Below are positions 1-7,616 of a stretch of 12,572 bases of DNA, piece by piece. The stretch spans positions 1 through 12,572 of the forward strand of contig JACMQD010000259.1 of assembly GCA_014377155.1 (NCBI GenBank), given 5' to 3'. The notes below the pieces were generated by a model that searched no databases, had not been told where the DNA came from, and worked only from the letters and a program-made list of their open reading frames with translations. Within the stretch, counting starts at the first letter, position 1. Each line of letters starts with the position of its first letter. The DNA is from Herminiimonas sp. (lineage in GTDB: Bacteria; Pseudomonadota; Gammaproteobacteria; Burkholderiales; Burkholderiaceae). The translations under genes were made by a program, and so were the position numbers.

Positions 1-1
1 C

Positions 2-346
2 GAGGCGTACCAGACCTTGAAAAGTCCGCTTAAGCGGGCGACCTATCTGTGCCAGTTGCATGGCGTGGATCTGCAGGTCGAGTCGAATACCTCGATGTCG
101 CACGCGTTCCTGATGCAGCAGATGGAATGGCGAGAATCGCTGGAGGGTGCGAAGGCGACCGCCGATATGGCGACGCTGGAATCGCTCGAAGGCGAATTGC
201 GCGTAGTACGCAATGCCGAAGTTGCACGTATCGCGGCGCTGCTTGATGCGAATGCGTACCAGGATGCTGCAGAAGCCGTGCGGCAATTGATGTTTTTAGA
301 GAAGTTCGGCGAGGAAGTAGCGGCGTCGATCGATCTGGTTTCGTAG
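2..346 (+). CDS. hscB: HscB, Fe-S cluster co-chaperone (5' partial)
   Basis: This is the C-terminal part of the J-type co-chaperone HscB (Hsc20). It brings the scaffold IscU to the Hsp70 HscA and stimulates the HscA ATPase during Fe-S cluster transfer in the cytoplasm. The frame is open from the window edge (E-A-Y-Q-T-L-K-S-P-L-K-R-A) and closes at TAG. The segment LKSPLKRATYLCQLHGVDL, followed by a helical region with FLMQQMEWRE and later AAEAVRQLMFLEKF, matches the HscB C-terminal helical domain that binds IscU. The N-terminal J domain with its HPD motif lies outside the window. A TTG near position 17 opens a frame but lies inside the conserved domain, so it is not the start. The gene precedes hscA, as in a standard isc operon. 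The gap to hscA is unusually long (230 bases). Confidence 0.93.
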   Translation, partial: EAYQTLKSPLKRATYLCQLHGVDLQVESNTSMSHAFLMQQMEWRESLEGAKATADMATLESLEGELRVVRNAEVARIAALLDANAYQDAAEAVRQLMFLEKFGEEVAASIDLVS

Positions 347-348
347 GG

Positions 349-366
349 GGCTTGCAAGCCGTTTTT
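349..366 (+). terminator. Weak terminator-like palindrome after hscB
   Basis: A 12-base perfect palindrome (GGCTTGCAAGCC, 349-360) starts three bases after the hscB stop and is followed by GTTTTT (361-366). Only a 4-5 bp stem with a tiny loop can form, so this is a poor intrinsic terminator. It could act as a partial terminator or attenuator that lowers read-through into hscA, or it may be chance. Confidence 0.25.
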
Positions 367-430
367 CAGAATTTAGCGGCGTAATGCTGACATCGCACTC
401 ATTGAATAAACGGCTCCTTTGCGCTTGTCC

Positions 431-469
431 CCATTCGGAGACCTCCATCGACAGGGAGGGGCCGAATGG
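431..469 (+). promoter_or_regulatory. Hairpin in the hscB-hscA gap that masks an SD and AUG
   Basis: CCATTCGG (431-438) pairs perfectly with CCGAATGG (462-469). Nested inside, CCTCC (442-446) pairs with GGAGG (455-459), giving 13 pairs interrupted by a small internal loop, with an 8-base apical loop. The inner right arm GGAGG is a textbook Shine-Dalgarno sequence. The outer right arm contains an ATG (466-468) six bases after it, so both signals would be paired in the folded RNA. No T-run follows, which argues against a terminator. A second, weaker hairpin, ATGCCT (509-514) with AGGCAT (522-527), follows. The pairing is visible in the sequence; any regulatory role is inference. Confidence 0.4.
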
Positions 470-552
470 AAAGTGAAAGCATCAATCGCCAACGATGCCC
501 CCAAGACAATGCCTCGGATCAAGGCATCAATTCGCGTCTACGCAAACATTGA
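466..552 (+). CDS. Possible 28-codon leader ORF upstream of hscA
   Basis: The ATG at 466 is preceded by GGAGG (455-459) at the ideal six-base spacing. The frame runs 28 codons to TGA at 550-552, leaving 24 bases before the hscA ATG. The predicted peptide begins MESESINRQRC and ends SRLRKH. It is hydrophilic, has one Cys, and lacks any membrane segment or family resemblance that I recognise. Its SD and start lie in the right arm of the hairpin above. hscA itself has only a weak SD-like stretch (GAAAAGAAAA), so a leader ORF that couples or gates hscA translation is conceivable. It may equally be a chance ORF; I see no independent coding evidence. Confidence 0.25.
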   Translation: MESESINRQRCPQDNASDQGINSRLRKH

Positions 553-576
553 AGTAACCCGAAAAGAAAAATCAAC

Positions 577-2442
577 ATGGCTTTACTGCAAATTTCCGAA
601 CCCGGCATGTCCACCGCCCCGCACCAGCACCGCCTGGCGGTCGGCATCGACCTCGGCACCACGAACTCGCTGGTCGCGACCGTTCGCAACAGCATTCCCG
701 AAGTCCTGACCGACGAGCAGGGTCGCTCCTTGTTGCCATCGATCGTGCGCTATCTGCCCAACGGTAATGCCAACATCGGCTACAAGGCGCAAGCCGCGCA
801 AACCACCGATCCGCGCAATACCATCGTCTCGGTCAAGCGTTTCATGGGACGTGGGCTGAAGGATATCGCCTACGTCGAAAACTTGCCGTACGATTTCCTC
901 GACACGCCCGGCATGGTGCAGCTGAAAACGGTCGCCGGCGTCAAGACACCGGTCGAGATCTCGGCCCAGATATTGGCGACGCTGCGCCAGCAGGCAGAAG
1001 ACGCGCTGGGCGACGAACTGGTCGGCGCCGTCATCACGGTGCCGGCGTATTTCGATGATGCGCAGCGGCAGGCGACCAAAGACGCCGCCAAGCTGGCCGG
1101 ATTGAATGTACTGCGCTTGCTGAACGAACCGACGGCGGCAGCAATTGCCTATGGACTCGATAATTCGTCCGAAGGCATTTTCGCGGTGTACGACCTGGGC
1201 GGCGGCACGTTCGATATCTCCGTCCTGAAGCTGACCAAGGGCGTGTTTGAAGTGCTGTCGACCGGCGGCGACTCCGCGCTCGGTGGCGACGATTTCGACC
1301 ATCGCTTGTTTTGCTGGATCAGCGAACAGGCCAACCTGTCGCCGCTGTCGGATGAAGACACGCGCGTGCTGATGGTCAAGTCGCGCGAGGCCAAGGAGCT
1401 GCTGTCGTCCAACGCCGAAACACACATCGACGCTGCATTGAGCTCGGGCGAGGAAGTACATTTGACGCTGACTGCCGCGACCTTCACCGCCATCACGCAG
1501 CATCTGGTCAACAAGACCATCACGCCATCGAAGAAAGCGTTGCGCGACGCCGCGCTCACGATCGACGACATAGACGGTGTGGTGCTGGTCGGCGGCGCAA
1601 CACGGATGCCGCACATCCGCAAGGCCGTGGGCGATTTTTTCCAGAGCACGCCGCTTGCCAACATCGATCCCGACAAGGTGGTGGCGTTGGGCGCGGCGAT
1701 CCAGGCCAACCTGCTGGCCGGAAACCGTGCCTCTGGCGACGACTGGCTGCTGCTGGACGTCATTCCGCTGTCACTGGGAATCGAAACCATGGGTGGCCTG
1801 GTGGAAAAAGTCATTCCGCGCAATTCGACGATTCCCTGCGCCCGCGCGCAGGAGTTTACGACTTTCAAGGATGGCCAGACCGCGATGGCAGTGCATATCG
1901 TGCAGGGCGAGCGTGAACTGGTGAGCGACTGTCGTTCATTGGCGCGGTTCGAGTTACGCGGCATTCCACCGATGGCAGCCGGTGCGGCGCGCATTCGCGT
2001 GACCTATCAGGTCGATGCCGACGGCTTGCTGTCGGTATCAGCCCGGGAGTTGCGCTCGAACGTCGAAGCGTCGATCACGGTCAAACCATCCTACGGGCTG
2101 GGCGACGATGATATTGCACGGATGTTGCAGGAATCGTTTTCATCAGCGGAAACCGACATGGTCGTGCGCGCGCTGCGCGAAGAGCAGGTCGAGGCGCAGC
2201 GTATTTTGCTGGCGACCCAATCCGCGCTCGACGCCGATGGTGCGCTGTTGTCGGACGACGAGCGGGTCGAAGTGAATGACTTGCTGGACGCCGTGCGGCT
2301 TCGGGCCGACAGTGACGACCATAGCGCGATCAAGTCGGCGGTGGAGGCGTTAGCTGCCGGCACCGAAGAGTTTGCCGCGCGCAGGATGGACCGCAGCGTG
2401 CGTACTGCGTTGGCTGGCAAGAGACTCGATGAAGTGGGCTAG
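577..2442 (+). CDS. hscA: HscA, Hsp70-type chaperone for Fe-S cluster assembly
   Basis: HscA (Hsc66) is a specialised cytoplasmic Hsp70. With HscB it binds the LPPVK motif of IscU and uses ATP hydrolysis to drive cluster release to apo-proteins. The predicted protein has 621 residues, against about 616 in E. coli. The N-terminus [10 protein letters not shown] is the conserved HscA start and fixes the start codon, although the SD is weak. The nucleotide-binding domain shows GIDLGTTNS (residues 23-31), [12 protein letters not shown] (about 204-215) and VGGATRMP (about 338-345). The interdomain linker region DVIPLSLG (about 394-401) leads into the substrate-binding domain with [11 protein letters not shown] and [15 protein letters not shown], then a helical lid ending [14 protein letters not shown]. 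These segments separate it from DnaK. No disruption is seen. It lies between hscB and fdx, as in standard isc operons. Confidence 0.97.
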   Translation: MALLQISEPGMSTAPHQHRLAVGIDLGTTNSLVATVRNSIPEVLTDEQGRSLLPSIVRYLPNGNANIGYKAQAAQTTDPRNTIVSVKRFMGRGLKDIAYVENLPYDFLDTPGMVQLKTVAGVKTPVEISAQILATLRQQAEDALGDELVGAVITVPAYFDDAQRQATKDAAKLAGLNVLRLLNEPTAAAIAYGLDNSSEGIFAVYDLGGGTFDISVLKLTKGVFEVLSTGGDSALGGDDFDHRLFCWISEQANLSPLSDEDTRVLMVKSREAKELLSSNAETHIDAALSSGEEVHLTLTAATFTAITQHLVNKTITPSKKALRDAALTIDDIDGVVLVGGATRMPHIRKAVGDFFQSTPLANIDPDKVVALGAAIQANLLAGNRASGDDWLLLDVIPLSLGIETMGGLVEKVIPRNSTIPCARAQEFTTFKDGQTAMAVHIVQGERELVSDCRSLARFELRGIPPMAAGAARIRVTYQVDADGLLSVSARELRSNVEASITVKPSYGLGDDDIARMLQESFSSAETDMVVRALREEQVEAQRILLATQSALDADGALLSDDERVEVNDLLDAVRLRADSDDHSAIKSAVEALAAGTEEFAARRMDRSVRTALAGKRLDEVG

Positions 2443-2466
2443 CCTGCGTCGCACCATCGTGCTGAA

Positions 2467-2494
2467 CCGGTTCGCGATTGCATGATTGAACCGG
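2467..2494 (+). repeat. Small inverted repeat in the hscA-fdx gap
   Basis: CCGGTTC (2467-2473) pairs with GAACCGG (2488-2494) across a 14-base loop, and GAACCGGTTC (2464-2473) is itself palindromic. It lies in the 86-base gap between hscA and fdx. There is no T-run, so it is not an obvious terminator. It may help stabilise or process the operon mRNA, or be chance. Confidence 0.25.
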
Positions 2495-2528
2495 CCAGAA
2501 TTATTCAAACATTACCGAGGTTGACCAA

Positions 2529-2867
2529 GTGCCCCAAATCGTTATTCTTCCCCATGCCACGTTATGCCCCGACGGCGCCGTACTCGACGCGCCTGCCGGC
2601 AAGTCCATCTGCGACGTATTGCTTGAAAACGACATCGACATCGAGCACGCGTGCGAAAAGTCATGCGCGTGTACGACCTGCCATGTGGTGATCCGCGAAG
2701 GTTTCAAGTCGCTTGCCGACGCCGAAGAAAAGGAAGAGGATCTGCTCGACCGCGCTTGGGGTCTGGAAGCATCGTCACGGCTGTCATGTCAGGCGCTGGT
2801 TGCCGAAGAAGACCTGGTCGTCGAGATTCCACGATACACGATCAACCAGGTCAGCGAGAATCACTGA
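2529..2867 (+). CDS. fdx: [2Fe-2S] ferredoxin of the ISC system
   Basis: Fdx is a small adrenodoxin-type ferredoxin that supplies electrons for cluster assembly on IscU. The 112-residue product starts MPQIVILPH and ends with IPRYTIN, nearly identical to the E. coli Fdx ends. Four cysteines at residues 42, 48, 51 and 87 occupy the C-x5-C-x2-C ... C positions that bind the 2Fe-2S cluster (HACEKSCACTTCH and RLSCQA). C13 and C28 are extra. The start is a GTG: no ATG aligns with the conserved N-terminus, and GAGG (2517-2520) sits eight bases upstream. Neighbours hscA and iscX support the isc assignment rather than another plant-type ferredoxin. Confidence 0.96.
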   Translation: MPQIVILPHATLCPDGAVLDAPAGKSICDVLLENDIDIEHACEKSCACTTCHVVIREGFKSLADAEEKEEDLLDRAWGLEASSRLSCQALVAEEDLVVEIPRYTINQVSENH

Positions 2868-2906
2868 TTCCGGCGCTATGTAACTTAACAGATCGCAGGA
2901 GCCGAC

Positions 2907-3101
2907 ATGAAATGGACCGATACCACGCGGATCGCCGAGGAGCTGCATGACAAGTTCCCCGATATCGATCCATTGACCGTGCGCTTTACCGATTTGCACA
3001 AATGGGTATGTGAACTGGCTGATTTCGACGACGACGCGGCACGATCAGGCGAAAAAATCTTGGAAGCAATCCAGATGGCATGGATCGAGGAAGCGCAATA
3101 G
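2907..3101 (+). CDS. iscX: IscX, small acidic ISC regulator
   Basis: IscX (YfhJ) is a small acidic protein that binds the cysteine desulfurase IscS and iron and tunes the rate of Fe-S assembly. The 64-residue protein begins [13 protein letters not shown] and has the family signatures [17 protein letters not shown] and [15 protein letters not shown], against 66 residues in E. coli. AGGAG (2897-2901) stands five bases before the ATG. The gap to fdx is 39 bases, so cotranscription is likely. It is the last gene of the isc cluster here and is followed at once by a terminator. Confidence 0.95.
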   Translation: MKWTDTTRIAEELHDKFPDIDPLTVRFTDLHKWVCELADFDDDAARSGEKILEAIQMAWIEEAQ

Positions 3102-3122
3102 CATCGATTGCACCGCACTCCT

Positions 3123-3152
3123 AAAAAAGGCGGCATCGAATCCGTCTTTTTT
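3123..3152. terminator. Bidirectional intrinsic terminator, iscX / convergent gene
   Basis: AAAAAAGGCGG (3123-3133) pairs with CCGTCTTTTTT (3142-3152) through 11 pairs, one of them G-U, with an eight-base loop. The T6 tail follows a GC core on the + strand, and the A6 run gives a U-tail on the - strand. It lies between iscX and the convergent glycine-zipper gene, so it can end both transcripts. Confidence 0.85.
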
Positions 3153-3167
3153 ACATCTATGGAAGCC

Positions 3168-3875
3168 CTATCCACGTGACCTAAGAGCGCCATTGACGAC
3201 CCGAACGCGGTCACCGGCTTGCCATCCGTTGGTGCCACCTGACTGCGGAAAGCTGCGGATCGAACCGTCTTCCATACGTACACGAACATGATACAAGGTC
3301 GACTGGCGGGTACGCCGCTCGACTTCATTACCCGCGAAGCCGCCGCCGACGGCGCCTGCGACGGTTGCTGCTTTTCTACCATTGCCACCGCCCACCTGAT
3401 TGCCCAGCAGGCCGCCCAGAACCGCGCCTGCAGCAATGCCGACACCGCTCGGTTGCACTTGCTGCCTTACCGCGTCCACCGATACGATCCGACCACAGCT
3501 ATGGCAGACCCGTGGCGCCTGGGCTGTTTGTGTGTCAGGGCGCCGCTGCGCGTAGTCAGGTCTTTGCTCGGGTAACGGCTGCTGTGCCTGCACGATTACT
3601 GGCTTGCGCATCATCTTCGGCTGTTGAGGCTCTTGCGCGATGGACTCGACTGACGAATTCACCTTGAACTCGGTTGGCTCGGCAATAAAAGATTGTGGAA
3701 CAGAGGCTTTCGATAGCAATACTGCGGGCGAAGATTGTGCTGGCGCTATCGTGCCATTGGAATTGGGCAAAATGCCGGTGATGGCGGCGACGCCGATCAA
3801 GCTTACCAGCATGACTGATACCGCCGCGCCAGCGACGAGCGGATGTAGACGATTCGATGTATCGGCGTTTTGCAT
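3168..3875 (-). CDS. Membrane-anchored glycine-zipper protein with CxxC
   Basis: Function unknown. From the chosen start the protein has 235 residues. One hydrophobic segment (about residues 12-37) looks like an uncleaved signal anchor. A Pro/Gln-rich low-complexity linker (about 80-120) follows, then a CxxC in RVCHSCG (C124, C127), and a glycine-zipper segment (about 144-182: GIAAGAVLGGLLGNQVGGG ... AGAVGGGFAGNE). The C-terminus YHVRVRMEDG ... WQAGDRVRVVNG resembles the tail of SlyB / 17-kDa-antigen-like proteins. The glycine zipper suggests the 2TM glycine-zipper family of the cell envelope. There is no lipobox cysteine after the hydrophobic segment, so it is not an obvious lipoprotein. A longer reading from a TTG at 3920 is open, but no SD supports it. 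Confidence 0.75.
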   Translation of the reverse strand: MQNADTSNRLHPLVAGAAVSVMLVSLIGVAAITGILPNSNGTIAPAQSSPAVLLSKASVPQSFIAEPTEFKVNSSVESIAQEPQQPKMMRKPVIVQAQQPLPEQRPDYAQRRPDTQTAQAPRVCHSCGRIVSVDAVRQQVQPSGVGIAAGAVLGGLLGNQVGGGNGRKAATVAGAVGGGFAGNEVERRTRQSTLYHVRVRMEDGSIRSFPQSGGTNGWQAGDRVRVVNGALRSRG

Positions 3876-3881
3876 GGCCAT

Positions 3882-3885
3882 CTCC
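3882..3885 (-). promoter_or_regulatory. Ribosome binding site deciding the glycine-zipper start
   Basis: GGAG on the - strand lies six bases before the ATG at 3875, which is ideal. It directly abuts another in-frame ATG at 3881, which is too close to be used. This favours the 235-residue product. Confidence 0.55.
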
Positions 3886-3934
3886 GGTGTGGTGTTCGAC
3901 TTGGTTTTCGTGATGCTCAAAAAATTAGCAATTC

Positions 3935-3963
3935 ATTATGGCGCGGACATCGTCGATGACCAA
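3935..3963 (-). promoter_or_regulatory. Candidate sigma70 promoter for the glycine-zipper gene
   Basis: On the - strand, TTGGTC (3958-3963) and CATAAT (3935-3940) are separated by exactly 17 bases. The -10 matches consensus at five of six positions; the -35 is poor apart from TTG. The start would fall near 3928, giving a leader of about 50 bases. The rest of the divergent gap (to 4172) shows no clear gene. A 68-codon + strand frame from 3938 has no SD and no recognisable protein features. Confidence 0.35.
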
Positions 3964-4172
3964 GACCAATACTGTGTTAGATGTAATCGTTTGTAAAACA
4001 GGGACGGTAGTGACTGGGCGCACTTACGAATGTAACGCCAATCGTCGCCTGACTGTACTGGCCAAATTTCTGTTCAACCGTACCGGGACAGCCGGCCAAT
4101 GGTCAAGTACGATAGGCAGCACTGCGTACCTGCTTTTTGGATAGTTATATCAAATAATTCGAGGAACACATC

Positions 4173-4802
4173 ATGGTCGCATTTGGAACGCTATCGATGT
4201 TTGTGTTGGCCGTGGCAATGCTGCTTTTGTCGCCCGGGCCGAACATGGCATTCGTGATCGCACACGGCACAACGCATGGAGCGCGTGGTGGCATTGCGGC
4301 CGCACTAGGCATCGGTGCCGCAGATGTCGTGTTGACTATCCTGACAGCACTTGGCGTCACTGCGCTGATTGCAGCATGGTCGCCGGCGTTCGATCTCATC
4401 CGGTATGCGGGCGTGGTTTATCTGCTGCATATGGCTTACAAGGCGTTTCGGCAGCGCGATTCCACAAGTGAAAAACCTGCAGTAGAAACCACGCTCACAA
4501 CCGTGTTCATGCGGTCCATGCTCAACAGCTTGTTGAACCCCAAGGCTTTACTATTCTTCATGGTATTCCTGCCGCAATTCGTCGACCTGAATCATGGCGC
4601 AGTAGCCCAACAGCTTCTCGTGCTGGGCCTTGTGCTTACGCTAGTCAGCGTGCTATTTCATGCGGTGCTCGGTAGTGCCGGCGGTATGGCGGGGCGATTT
4701 GTTGCAGGGAATGCGCGTATCAGGAAATTCCAGCCGCACGCCCTTGCAACCTTGTTGGTATTACTTGCGGTGCGGCTGATGTTCTTGCAGCGTCCACGCT
4801 AG
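4173..4802 (+). CDS. LysE/RhtB-family amino-acid exporter
   Basis: This is a 209-residue inner-membrane protein of the LysE/RhtB superfamily, whose members export amino acids or their derivatives. The family signature LLLSPGPNMAFVIAHGTTHG follows the first hydrophobic stretch (SPGPN at residues 20-24). About six hydrophobic segments can be seen, near 5-30, 40-62, 66-84, 112-140, 145-167 and 185-205. A second conserved block, SLLNPKALLFFMVFLPQF, matches the family's central NPKA motif. GAGGA (4161-4165) is seven bases from the ATG. It is transcribed alone and ends in its own terminator. The substrate cannot be told from the sequence; homoserine/threonine or lysine/arginine are only the best-known family examples. 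Confidence 0.88.
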   Translation: MVAFGTLSMFVLAVAMLLLSPGPNMAFVIAHGTTHGARGGIAAALGIGAADVVLTILTALGVTALIAAWSPAFDLIRYAGVVYLLHMAYKAFRQRDSTSEKPAVETTLTTVFMRSMLNSLLNPKALLFFMVFLPQFVDLNHGAVAQQLLVLGLVLTLVSVLFHAVLGSAGGMAGRFVAGNARIRKFQPHALATLLVLLAVRLMFLQRPR

Positions 4803-4810
4803 CAACCGAA

Positions 4811-4837
4811 AAAAAAGACCGGAGTACGGTCTTTTTT
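4811..4837. terminator. Bidirectional intrinsic terminator, lysE-type gene / lysS
   Basis: AAAAAAGACCG (4811-4821) pairs perfectly with CGGTCTTTTTT (4827-4837) over 11 bases with the loop GAGTA. The T6 run serves the + strand exporter and the A6 run the - strand lysS, whose stop is 17 bases away. Confidence 0.88.
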
Positions 4838-4853
4838 CATGTGTCGCGCGTGC

Positions 4854-6383
4854 TCAGTCTTCGCGCCGCAAATGCGGAAACAGGATCACGTCCCGAATAT
4901 TCGGCGAGTCGGTAATCAGCATCATCAGGCGGTCGATACCGATGCCGCAGCCACCGGTCGGCGGCATCCCATATTCAAGTGCGCGAATGTAATCGGCGTC
5001 GTAATACATCGCCTCTTCATCGCCTGCATCCTTGGCCGCGACCTGCGCCTGGAAGCGCGCCGCCTGATCTTCCGAATCGTTCAGCTCCGAAAAGCCGTTG
5101 GCGATTTCACGTCCGGTAATGAATAGCTCGAAGCGCTCCGTGATGCCCGGTACGGTATCCGAGGCGCGCGCCAGCGGCGATACTTCTACCGGGTAGTCGA
5201 TAATGTAGGTCGGCTCCCACAGTTGCGCCTCGGCGGTTTCCTCGAACAGCGCCAGCTGCAGCGCACCGAGACCCGCTGTTGCAAAAGGTTTGACGCCGAA
5301 TTTCTTCAATTCTGCCTTGATGAATTCGGCGTCATTGAGTTGCGCATCCTCATACTGCGGCGCAAATTTGTTGATCGCACCGACGATCGTCAGCCGGTGA
5401 AATGGCTTGCTCAGGTCCAGTTCACGGCCCTGGTACGTCAGCGATGCGGTGCCATGCGCATCGATCGCCGCCTTGCGGATCACCGCTTCGGTAAAATTCA
5501 TCAGCCACTGATAATCGACATAGGCGGCATAGAATTCCATCATCGTGAATTCGGGATTGTGGCGCGGCGATACGCCCTCGTTACGGAAATTGCGGTTGAC
5601 TTCGAAGACGCGATCGAAACCGCCGACCACGAGTCGCTTAAGGTACAACTCCGGCGCGATGCGCAAGAACATCTGCATGTCGAGCGCATTGTGATGCGTG
5701 GTGAACGGCTTGGCTGCGGCGCCGCCGGGAATCGTGTGCAGCATCGGCGTTTCGACTTCCATGAACTCATGCTCGGCCATGAAGTTGCGGATCGACGACA
5801 TCACGGCAGTACGCGCCTTGAAGGTACGGCGCGTGTCTTCGTTCATGATCAGATCGACATAGCGCTGGCGGTATTTCATTTCCTGGTTCGACAGTCCGTG
5901 AAACTTGTCTGGCAGCGGACGCAGAGACTTGGTCAGCAGGCGCAGCGTCGTGACCTTGACGGTCAGTTCATCGGTCTTGGTCTTGAAAAGCGTGCCCTCG
6001 ATGCCGAGGATGTCGCCCAGGTCGTAGTGACGAAATGCCTCCATCGCCGCTTCGCCGGTCTTGTCGAGGGTGACATACAGTTGGATACGGCCATCGGCTT
6101 TCAGGCCGGAGGCGTCCTGCAACGTGGCGAAGGCGGCTTTCTTGCCGGCCTCGCGCTTGAGCATCATGCGGCCGGCGATAGTGACATCGATTGCCATGGC
6201 TTCAAGCTCCTCGCGCTCGATGGCGCCATACTGCGTTTGCAGGTCGGCGGCCTTGTGCTGCGGGCGAAAGTCGTTAGGAAAAGCGATCCCTTGCGAGCGC
6301 AGCGCCGTCAGCTTGGCGCGGCGTTCGGCGATGATGGTGTTTTCATCCAGCGGCAAGGCCGTCGGTTCGGTCGGTGTTGTCAT
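4854..6383 (-). CDS. lysS: Lysyl-tRNA synthetase, class II
   Basis: LysS charges tRNA-Lys with lysine using ATP, in the cytoplasm. The 509-residue protein (E. coli 505) has an N-terminal OB-fold anticodon-binding domain (about 65-155) and a class II catalytic domain. Motif 1 is around FMEVETPML (207-215), motif 2 is [18 protein letters not shown] (266-283), and motif 3 contains GIGIDRL (480-486). The segment [18 protein letters not shown] is also a LysRS hallmark. I place the start at ATG 6383 ([10 protein letters not shown]). The frame stays open 29 codons further upstream, but that extension overlaps the end of prfB and does not resemble LysRS. The SD is weak (CGAGAAC). It follows prfB by 37 bases, a widely conserved pair, so cotranscription is likely. 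Confidence 0.97.
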   Translation of the reverse strand: MTTPTEPTALPLDENTIIAERRAKLTALRSQGIAFPNDFRPQHKAADLQTQYGAIEREELEAMAIDVTIAGRMMLKREAGKKAAFATLQDASGLKADGRIQLYVTLDKTGEAAMEAFRHYDLGDILGIEGTLFKTKTDELTVKVTTLRLLTKSLRPLPDKFHGLSNQEMKYRQRYVDLIMNEDTRRTFKARTAVMSSIRNFMAEHEFMEVETPMLHTIPGGAAAKPFTTHHNALDMQMFLRIAPELYLKRLVVGGFDRVFEVNRNFRNEGVSPRHNPEFTMMEFYAAYVDYQWLMNFTEAVIRKAAIDAHGTASLTYQGRELDLSKPFHRLTIVGAINKFAPQYEDAQLNDAEFIKAELKKFGVKPFATAGLGALQLALFEETAEAQLWEPTYIIDYPVEVSPLARASDTVPGITERFELFITGREIANGFSELNDSEDQAARFQAQVAAKDAGDEEAMYYDADYIRALEYGMPPTGGCGIGIDRLMMLITDSPNIRDVILFPHLRRED

Positions 6384-6420
6384 GTTCTCGATGCAATCTG
6401 AATGAAGAGGGCCGGGCGCG

Positions 6421-7525
6421 TCATACGCCTTGCTTGAGCGACGCGGCGATGAATTCCTCCAGTTCGCCATCGAGCACTGCCTTGGTGTTGCCGGTTTCGA
6501 AACCGGTACGCAAATCCTTGATGCGCGACTGATCCAGCACGTACGATCGAATCTGATGACCCCAGCCGATATCGGTCTTGGAATCTTCGAGTTTCTGCTG
6601 GTCGCTCATGCGCTTGCGCATTTCATGTTCGTACAGGCGCGACTTCAGCATCGCCCATGCCTCGGCGCGGTTGCGGTGCTGACTGCGGTCGTTTTGGCAC
6701 TGCACCACGATGCCGGACGGACCATGCGTCAGCCGCACTGCAGAATCGGTCTTGTTGATGTGCTGTCCGCCGGCGCCCGACGCGCGATAGGTATCGACCC
6801 GCACGTCGGCCGGGTTGATGTCGATTTCAAGGGAATCGTCGACTTCGGGATAGACGAACAGGCTGGAAAACGATGTATGGCGACCATTGGCCGAATCGAA
6901 AGGCGACTTGCGCACGAGCCGATGGACACCCGTTTCGGTACGCAAAAAGCCGTACGCATATTCGCCTTCGACCTTGATTGTGGCGGTCTTGATGCCGGCC
7001 ACATCGCCGTCGGACTGTTCCAGGATTTCGGTCTTGAAGCCCTTGCGCTCGCAATATCGCAGATATTGGCGCAGCAGCATCGACGCCCAGTCCTGCGCCT
7101 CGGTGCCGCCAGCGCCGGCCTGAATATCGATGAAGCAGTTGTTGGCGTCCATCGGGTTGCCGAACATGCGACGAAATTCCATGCCTTCGACCAGGTCCTT
7201 CAAGACCTCGGTATCGGCTTCGACCGCGGCGACCGTGTCTTCATCTTTCTCTTCGCGTGCCATTTCGAACAAGTCGGTGGCGTCGCGCAGGTCGGCATCG
7301 ATCTTGACCAATGTCAGGACCACGGCTTCCAGTGATTTCTTTTCCTTGCCCAATTCTTGCGCGCGCTTCTGGTCGTCCCATACTTTGGGGTCTTCCAGTT
7401 CGCCGTTGACCTGGTCTAGTTTCTCCGACTTGATATCGAAGTCAAAGATACCTCCGAAGTTCGGTCGCGCGATTGGTCAGATCGGCGAGCAGGGACTGAA
7501 GGGCGTTGAGGCGTTCGGCTTCCAT
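6421..7525 (-). CDS. prfB: Peptide chain release factor 2 (with +1 frameshift)
   Basis: RF2 recognises UGA and UAA stop codons and triggers peptide release. The gene is in two frames: 27 codons from ATG 7525 up to CTT, then an in-frame TGA (7442-7444). A +1 shift joins this to GAC (7441-7443) and 340 more codons, giving 367 residues (E. coli 365). This is the family's programmed frameshift, not a lesion. The stop-recognition tripeptide SPF is at residues 207-209 and the catalytic GGQ at 252-254 in [11 protein letters not shown]. The residue matching E. coli 246 is Ala, the form common outside the K-12 strain, where Thr lowers activity. The SD before ATG 7525 is weak, and a -10 box lies about 35 bases upstream. 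It lies just before lysS, in the usual order. Confidence 0.96.
7441..7455 (-). promoter_or_regulatory. Programmed +1 frameshift site of prfB
   Basis: On the - strand the site reads GGAGG TAT CTT TGA C. The internal SD-like GGAGG (7451-7455) lies three bases before the slippery CTT (7445-7447), followed by the in-frame stop TGA and C, the weak-termination context. When RF2 is scarce, the ribosome pauses at UGA and slips by one base; when RF2 is abundant it terminates, so RF2 limits its own synthesis. The arrangement matches the E. coli site except that GGAGG replaces AGGGGG. Confidence 0.95.
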
Positions 7526-7555
7526 GATATTGGCGTCTTTAATGTGCAATCGAAC

Positions 7556-7572
7556 CTCGGATTATACCCGAG
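7556..7572 (-). promoter_or_regulatory. prfB -10 box inside a small dyad
   Basis: On the - strand CTCGG-GTATAAT-CCGAG is a perfect five-base inverted repeat flanking a consensus TATAAT (7561-7566). A transcript would begin near 7554, about 29 bases before the prfB ATG. No good -35 hexamer is seen at 15-18 bases. The dyad overlaps the -10, so it might be an operator, but it may be chance. The remaining bases between prfB and the transporter gene show nothing else. Confidence 0.5.
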
Positions 7573-7616
7573 CAGCCGTGCTGATTGCGCGAGATTGCCT
7601 GGCACCGTCCTGTTGC

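Noticed and set aside
419..709. 96-codon + strand frame running into hscA
   Set aside because: TTG start without SD and out-of-frame overlap with the conserved HscA N-terminus.
583..1614. 343-codon - strand open frame opposite hscA
   Set aside because: Antisense shadow of the HscA ATPase domain, with His/Arg/Gln-rich translation typical of such shadows.
3938..4144. 68-codon + strand frame before the LysE-type gene
   Set aside because: No SD, overlaps the promoter candidate for the divergent gene, and shows no recognisable protein features.
5223..6401. 392-codon + strand open frame opposite lysS
   Set aside because: It is antisense to a clear LysRS in GC-rich DNA; its translation has no recognisable features and no SD.
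6430..7335. 301-codon + strand open frame opposite prfB
   Set aside because: Shadow of a well-conserved gene; no independent coding signal.
7442..7525. prfB as a pseudogene broken by a stop codon and frameshift
   Set aside because: The break has exactly the programmed form (GGAGG, CTT TGA C) and both sides are intact, so it is regulated frameshifting.
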